Below, piece after piece: positions 59,814 through 64,000 of a stretch of DNA of 64,000 nt. Numbering within the stretch: the first letter of the stretch is position 1; each line of letters starts with the position of its first letter. The notes beneath the pieces were generated by a model. That model saw only the letters and a list, made by a program, of their open reading frames with translations, was not told the origin of the DNA and searched no databases. The DNA lies in contig NZ_JAFFSU010000001.1 of assembly GCF_017948455.1 (NCBI RefSeq), forward strand, positions 620,001-684,000. Reading direction: 5' to 3'. The translations under genes and the position numbers were made by a program. The DNA comes from Streptomyces sp. GESEQ-4 (GTDB lineage Bacteria > Actinomycetota > Actinomycetes > Streptomycetales > Streptomycetaceae).

Positions 59814-61012
59814 CGTCCGGCCCTCCGCTCGCGCGCCGCCCGCACCGCGCGCTTGGCGATGGCCCAGCGGTGGGTCTCGGACGGGCCGTCGTAGATACGG
59901 AACGGGCGCACCTCGCGGTACAGCCGCGACAGCGGCGCGTCCCCCGAGATGCCGAGCGCGCCGCACACCTGCACGGCCCGATCGACGACCCGGTTCACCG
60001 CCTCGGAGACGTACGTCTTGGCGATCGAGGTGTGCTGGGCGGCCGAGCGGCCCTGGTCCAGTTCCCAGCAGGCCCGCCACAGCACCGCGCGGCTTGTCTC
60101 GATGTCGATCTCGGAGTCGGCCAGCAGCTGCTGCACCATGCCCAGTTCGGCCAGCGGCCGGCCGAAGGCCGAGCGGTCCGCCGCGCGCTCCAGGGCGATG
60201 TCCTGTGCTCGGCGCGCCACCCCCAGCCAGCGCATGCAGTGCGTCATACGGGCGGGCCCGAGACGCACCTGCGCCTGTGTGAAGCCCTGGTCCACCCGGC
60301 CCAGCACGGCGTCGTCGCCCACCTCGCAGCCGTCGAGGACGACCTCGCTGTGCCCGCCGAACAGGCCCTGATCCAGAGTGTCGATGTTCCGGACGATCTT
60401 CATGCCGGGGTTGTCGGCGTCGACGAGGAACATCGTCGCGCCGCCCGCGTCCCCGGGGACGCCGCTGGTGCGGGCCATGCAGATGGAGAAGCCGGCCCCG
60501 TCGGCGCCGCTGATGAACCACTTGCGGCCGTCGATCCGCCAGCCGCCCCGGGTCCTCGTCGCGGTGGTGGCCAGCGCACGGGGATCGGATCCGGCGCCCG
60601 GCGCCGGCTCGGTCATCGCGAAGCAGGAACGCACCTCACCGGCCGCCAACGGGCGCAGATACCGCTCCTTCTGCCCCTCGGTGGCGACCACTTCGAGCAG
60701 GTGCATATTGCCCTCGTCGGGCGCCGCGCAGTTGAGCGCGAGGGGGCCAAGGAGCGAGTACCCGGCCGCCTCGAACACCACGGCCTGCCCGCAGAGATCA
60801 AGGCCGAGCCCGCCCCACTCCGCGCCCACGTGCGGAGCGAACACCTCCGCCGCCCTGGCCGCCTCCTGCAGCCTGCGCCGCAGCGGCTCCGGTCCGTCAT
60901 GGACGTTCCCGTCGCACGCCTGCTCCTCGGGCAGCACGACCTCCCGTACGAATTCGCTGGTGCGCCGTGCGATGTCGGCGACCCTCTCGTCGATCGAGAA
61001 CCCGATGGACAC
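59810..61012 (-). CDS. Acyl-CoA dehydrogenase (ACAD10/11-like group)
   Basis: A 400-residue FAD enzyme. NCAAPDEGNMHLLEVVATEGQ, CFAMTEPAPGAGSDPRALA, RIDGRKWFISGADGAGF, LGPARMTHCMRWLGVARRAQ and the C-terminal RIYDGPSETHRWAIAKRA are collinear with the product at 48386 and with ACAD11-type enzymes. The RKWFISGADGA segment is characteristic of that group. GTG 61012 is first in the operon, and a TTGACA-18-TGTGAT promoter lies about 35 bp upstream. Proposed role: removal of phosphate from a 4-phosphoryloxyacyl-CoA to give an enoyl-CoA; this is inference from family knowledge. Confidence 0.91.
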   Translation of the reverse strand: MSIGFSIDERVADIARRTSEFVREVVLPEEQACDGNVHDGPEPLRRRLQEAARAAEVFAPHVGAEWGGLGLDLCGQAVVFEAAGYSLLGPLALNCAAPDEGNMHLLEVVATEGQKERYLRPLAAGEVRSCFAMTEPAPGAGSDPRALATTATRTRGGWRIDGRKWFISGADGAGFSICMARTSGVPGDAGGATMFLVDADNPGMKIVRNIDTLDQGLFGGHSEVVLDGCEVGDDAVLGRVDQGFTQAQVRLGPARMTHCMRWLGVARRAQDIALERAADRSAFGRPLAELGMVQQLLADSEIDIETSRAVLWRACWELDQGRSAAQHTSIAKTYVSEAVNRVVDRAVQVCGALGISGDAPLSRLYREVRPFRIYDGPSETHRWAIAKRAVRAARERRAGR

Positions 61013-61046
61013 CTTGACCCCTGACTTCGGCTACTGAGCATTAGCC

Positions 61047-61076
61047 ATCACAGGGGCAGACGGGTGAGCGTGTCAA
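61047..61076 (-). promoter_or_regulatory. Promoter for the acyl-CoA dehydrogenase-kinase-SDR operon
   Basis: On the minus strand TTGACA (61076-61071) is followed after 18 bp by TGTGAT (61052-61047), a four-of-six -10 match. The start codon is 34 bp downstream. No island motif is present here. Confidence 0.45.
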
Positions 61077-61161
61077 GAGTGCTGCTGGAACTTGGCGATT
61101 GCGAGGTTGGCTGTGGCTAATTGGAGGTAGCTAAAGTAGGCCCCCTGTCGGGAGATGTTCA

Positions 61162-61193
61162 TGTCTCAATGGGACAGAAGTCTCGACGGGACA
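61162..61193. promoter_or_regulatory. Two repeated palindromic sites, probable operator of the adjacent TetR
   Basis: TGTCTC-AAT-GGGACA (61162-61176) is followed 2 bp later by AGTCTC-GAC-GGGACA (61179-61193). Both share GTCTC-N3-GGGACA, each a near-palindrome, spaced one and a half helical turns apart centre to centre. They sit 14 bp before the TetR start and in the divergent region to the acyl-CoA dehydrogenase operon. Confidence 0.6.
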
Positions 61194-61206
61194 TGATGGG
61201 TGTACG

Positions 61207-61941
61207 GTGAAACTCATGAAGGCGAAGGAGCCGGACACCGGCACACCAGCCGGCGCACCGGCCGAGGACCGCAGGCAGCGCAAGGCCCGGCAGACACGGG
61301 AGGCGATGGCCACCGCGGCCGTCGACCTGATCCTCGAACACGGCGTCGCGGCCGTCACCGTCGAGGCGATCGCCGAGCGCGCCGATGTCACGCGCCGCAC
61401 CTTCAGCCGTCACTTCCAGGGCAAGGAGGACGCGGCGCTGGACTTCACCCGGGCCGACGGGACGCGCATCAACGCCGCTCTGCGGGGACGCCCCGTCGAC
61501 GAGCCACCGCTGATCGCCTACCGCAACGCCGTGGGGGAGTGGCTCGCCGCCCGGGAATCGCTGGGCAGGCGCGCCTACGTGCGGTGGCGTGAACTGCTGC
61601 GGCTCGTGGACGCCGAACCGACGCTGTTCGCCGCGTACGAGCGGATCCGCGTCGACGCCCAGGACGAGTCGATCGCGGTCATCGCCGACCGGCTCGGCAC
61701 CGACCCCGCCCAGGACATGCGCCCCGCCGTCGTCGTCGGGGCCGCCGCCGGGGTGCTGAGCGCCGCCCTGCGCACGTGGGCGCGCCAAGAGCACCGGGGC
61801 GACCAGGACGCGGCAGGACTTCCGGCCTGGGTGAACCGCGCCTACGACACCCTCACCGAACAGGCGGCCGGAGCCTTGGGCCGCAATGTGGCCGCAGCTT
61901 CCGTCCACCCTTCCCACCCCATCACCGCAAGGAAAGAGTGA
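61207..61941 (+). CDS. TetR-family transcriptional regulator
   Basis: A 244-residue TetR protein. The helix-turn-helix reads [51 protein letters not shown] (about residues 30-80). The C-terminal domain is helical, with [24 protein letters not shown] 61207 is listed, but ATG 61216 three codons later is equally possible; neither has a strong ribosome-binding site. It lies 2 bp before an SDR gene with which it is cotranscribed, and divergent from the acyl-CoA dehydrogenase operon. The repeated sites at 61162-61193 fit it. Likely role: local repressor of this right-hand module. Confidence 0.9.
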   Translation: MKLMKAKEPDTGTPAGAPAEDRRQRKARQTREAMATAAVDLILEHGVAAVTVEAIAERADVTRRTFSRHFQGKEDAALDFTRADGTRINAALRGRPVDEPPLIAYRNAVGEWLAARESLGRRAYVRWRELLRLVDAEPTLFAAYERIRVDAQDESIAVIADRLGTDPAQDMRPAVVVGAAAGVLSAALRTWARQEHRGDQDAAGLPAWVNRAYDTLTEQAAGALGRNVAAASVHPSHPITARKE

Positions 61942-61943
61942 CC

Positions 61944-62711
61944 ATGAGCACCACCGAATACGCCACCGAGTTCGACGGCAGGACAGTCTTCGTCACCGGC
62001 TCCGCCTCCGGAATCGGCCTCGCCGTCGCCCGCCGGCTGGGCCAGAGCGGCGCGGCAGTCGTCATCGCCGACTACAACCTCGAAGGCGCCGAAGAGGCCG
62101 CGGAGCAGCTGAAGTCGGAGGGCATCAAGGCGGCCGCCGTACGCGTGGACGTCTCCGACGCCGCCTCGGTCGAGGCCGCCGTACGCTTCACCGTCGACAC
62201 CTTCGGCGCCCTGCACCTGGCCGTGAACAACGCGGGTATCGGTGCCGACGGCACCCCCGTCGGCGAGTACGACATCGACGTCTGGAACCGTGTCGTGCGC
62301 ACCGACCTCGACGGCGTCTTCTACTCGATGCGCTACGAGATCCCCGCCATGCAGACCGCCGGTGCGGGCGCCATCGTCAACGTCGCGTCCATCCTCGGCT
62401 CCGTCGGCTGGGCGGGCTCCTCGGCCTACGTCGCCGCCAAGCACGGCGTCCTCGGCCTGACCAAGGCTGCCGCGCTCGAGTACGCCGACAAGGGCATCCG
62501 TATCAACGCCGTCGGCCCCGGCTTCATCGAGACCCCCGCCCTGCAGGCCATGGACCAGGACGCCTACAACGGCCTCACCGCCCTGCACGCCACCGGCCGC
62601 CTGGGCCGCCCCGAGGAGGTCGCCGACCTGGTCGCCTTCCTCCTCTCCGACCGCGCGTCCTTCATCCACGGCAGCTACCACCTCGTCGACGGCGGCTACA
62701 CCGCCCGCTGA
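61944..62711 (+). CDS. Short-chain dehydrogenase/reductase
   Basis: A 255-residue classical [37 protein letters not shown] (acidic, NAD-type), [25 protein letters not shown] and YVAAKHG, then [11 protein letters not shown] and [23 protein letters not shown] sits about 9 nt before ATG 61944. It follows the TetR gene by 2 bp, so the regulator controls its own partner enzyme. It is the sixth SDR in the island. It converges on the DUF72 gene, and the island appears to end here. Confidence 0.92.
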   Translation: MSTTEYATEFDGRTVFVTGSASGIGLAVARRLGQSGAAVVIADYNLEGAEEAAEQLKSEGIKAAAVRVDVSDAASVEAAVRFTVDTFGALHLAVNNAGIGADGTPVGEYDIDVWNRVVRTDLDGVFYSMRYEIPAMQTAGAGAIVNVASILGSVGWAGSSAYVAAKHGVLGLTKAAALEYADKGIRINAVGPGFIETPALQAMDQDAYNGLTALHATGRLGRPEEVADLVAFLLSDRASFIHGSYHLVDGGYTAR

Positions 62712-62745
62712 ACCGAGCGCTGTGCCGACCACCGGACGTGGGAGG

Positions 62746-63615
62746 TCAGGGCCCGGGCCGAGGTGTGAGCAATTGGCGCAACGACTGTGCGGCGCGTACG
62801 GCGGCGTCCGCGCAGCAGTTGTTGAACAGGACGTGGAGTTCGTCGCAACGGTCGGCCATCGAGTGCAGCCGTGGTAACCACTCCGCCAGTTCGCCGGTCG
62901 TGTACGTGTGCCGGAACCGGTCCTCCTTGCTGCCGGTTCCCCACGACTTGCTCCGCCCATGAAAGCGTGCGACCGCCAGCCGTGGTGTGGTGACGGTGGT
63001 GACCGGAGGGACCGCGTCGGGCACCGACTGCGCCATGTCCACAGCCACAGCGCTCATGCCCAGCCGTGCGAGCAACTGTGAGGACGCGTCCCGCCGTTCC
63101 GCCCGCCACCACTCGGGATGCCGGAACTCCACGGCGACCGGCCACCTTTCCGTGCGCTGGGCGCACTGTCGCAGGACTGCTTCGGCGTGGGCACCGGGCG
63201 TGAACCAGGGCGGAAACTGGAACAGTACGGTGCCCAGCCGTCCGGCCCGCCGCAGCGGTTCGAGTGCCGTGGCGAACCGCTGCCACACCTCGTCAAGCAG
63301 CCCCGGATCCGCGGCGTTTCGGGCCTGGGCGTCCCGCAGATCGGCGGGCAGGGCTGCGGCGCGTGTCGGATGCCCCGTGAGTAGCGAGAATGCCTTTACG
63401 TCGAACCGGAAGCCGTTCGGTGTCCGCTCAACCCACAGACCGCTGTTGCGCTCTCTGGGCAGGCCATAGTAAGTAGCGTCCACCTCCACCAGGGGGAACC
63501 GTTCCGCGTAGTACTGCAGCCGCCCCGCCGCGTCCCGCCGCCCGGGTGGGTACCAGCCACTGGACATCAGTGCCGGATCCGTCCAGGAACATGTGCCGAC
63601 CAGAATCCTGCCCAT
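62746..63615 (-). CDS. DUF72-domain protein
   Basis: A 289-residue protein of the DUF72 family, which has a TIM-barrel-like fold and no established activity. The start ILVGTCSWTDP, then FPLVEVDATYYGLP, NGFRFDVKAFSLLTGHPTR, LFQFPPWF, VAVEFRHPEWW and a late ARFHGR are the family hallmarks. A TTA leucine codon (62877-62875, in EWLPRL) may make it dependent on the bldA tRNA. It lies outside the catabolic island and shares no intergenic motif with it. ATG 63615 begins the conserved sequence. Confidence 0.9.
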   Translation of the reverse strand: MGRILVGTCSWTDPALMSSGWYPPGRRDAAGRLQYYAERFPLVEVDATYYGLPRERNSGLWVERTPNGFRFDVKAFSLLTGHPTRAAALPADLRDAQARNAADPGLLDEVWQRFATALEPLRRAGRLGTVLFQFPPWFTPGAHAEAVLRQCAQRTERWPVAVEFRHPEWWRAERRDASSQLLARLGMSAVAVDMAQSVPDAVPPVTTVTTPRLAVARFHGRSKSWGTGSKEDRFRHTYTTGELAEWLPRLHSMADRCDELHVLFNNCCADAAVRAAQSLRQLLTPRPGP

Positions 63616-63673
63616 GCCCGACCGGTAGCCCGGGATCGCCGCCCGACACCTCTGCGAAGCTCGCCCGTGGATG

Positions 63674-64000
63674 TCAGGAGTTGGCGTGGAGCTTGGCCAT
63701 GGCCCGGTTGATATGGGTTTTCGCGGTCATCGGGCTGATCACCATGCGGTCGGCGATCGCACGAGGAATCCGGCGGCGCCGGCGCGCAGCGCGTTGAAGA
63801 CGTATTCGTCCAAGCCGTAGTTGGTCAGGATGACGACGTGCACCTGGGCCAGGGCCGGGTCGGCGGCGATGCGCCGGGTCGCCTCGATGCCGTCGAGGGC
63901 GGTGACGCGTTCACGCATGCCGAGCAGCCCGATGCCGGACATCAGGGGATCCGCATCCCCAACGCCCGCGCCCGCTGCCGGTACCCGGGCGTCAGGGTTC
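63674..64000 (-). pseudogene. Composite remnant of a two-component system (histidine kinase end, receiver, LuxR helix-turn-helix)
   Basis: The minus-strand frame is open from the window edge. It first reads like a histidine kinase C-terminus (SGIGLLGMRERVTAL), then without a break like a response-regulator receiver (DGIEATRRIAADPALAQVHVVILTNYGLDEYVFNALRAGAAGFLV), and stops at 63739. The next frame continues with ADRMVISPMTAKTHINRAM, the recognition part of a LuxR/NarL-type helix-turn-helix, to TGA 63676-63674. The receiver front with the phosphoacceptor Asp and the linker before the helix-turn-helix are missing. Two deletions, the second shifting frame, explain this. It should not be functional as a regulator. 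Confidence 0.65.

Overview
The window is about 72% GC by eye, with strong third-position G/C bias, GTG starts and many ATGA/GTGA start-stop overlaps. It also carries a SpoIIE-type phosphatase fused to an anti-sigma-like ATPase domain and rare TTA codons. Together these point to a Streptomyces-like actinomycete chromosome. I see no rRNA, tRNA, CRISPR array or intact insertion sequence.

Region 1 (1-8.3 kb) is cell-surface sugar biosynthesis. A truncated PAS-GAF-PP2C-HATPase phosphatase is followed by rmlA-rmlB-rmlD and a methyltransferase. Convergent to these are rmlC and a large family-2 glycosyltransferase. The four rml enzymes would make dTDP-L-rhamnose.

Region 2 (8.4-16.4 kb) holds a small metallophosphoesterase and a seven-gene molybdenum hydroxylase operon, read right to left: 2Fe-2S subunit, molybdopterin subunit, FAD subunit, MoxR ATPase, VWA protein, XdhC and CoxG-like protein. 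The large subunit carries AYRGAGR, the form II motif, so carbon monoxide oxidation should not be assumed.

Region 3 (16.6-24.6 kb) is mixed accessory DNA: a ribosomal-protection tetracycline-resistance GTPase with an overlapping leader ORF, a secreted GH5 hydrolase, a small membrane protein, a secreted beta-propeller protein and two TetR regulators. A roughly 0.8 kb stretch of decayed gene fragments lies between the regulators.

Region 4 (24.6-62.7 kb) is a large catabolic island. It encodes a fumarate-reductase-like flavoprotein, an MFS importer, a three-gene ABC importer, an acyl-CoA synthetase, four acyl-CoA dehydrogenases, two crotonases, a hydroxyacyl-CoA dehydrogenase, a thiolase, a lipid-transfer-protein-like thiolase with its DUF35 partner, and six short-chain dehydrogenases. 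It also has alcohol, aldehyde and GMC dehydrogenases, an Old-Yellow-Enzyme-like reductase, two APH-fold kinases beside acyl-CoA dehydrogenases, two NTF2-like proteins, an EthD-like protein and a metallo-beta-lactamase-fold hydrolase. The set suggests CoA-dependent breakdown of a cyclic or branched hydroxylated acid. The substrate cannot be read from sequence.

The main finding is a 13-bp operator-like motif (TGAA-N5-TTCA and near variants). It recurs in at least seven intergenic regions of the island, often between plausible -35 and -10 boxes, and lies in front of the TetR gene at 53261. This suggests one autoregulated repressor controls most of the island. A separate TetR at 61207 has its own repeated operator and probably controls the right-hand module.

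Region 5 (62.7-64.0 kb) has a DUF72 gene with a TTA codon and a composite remnant of a two-component system running off the window.
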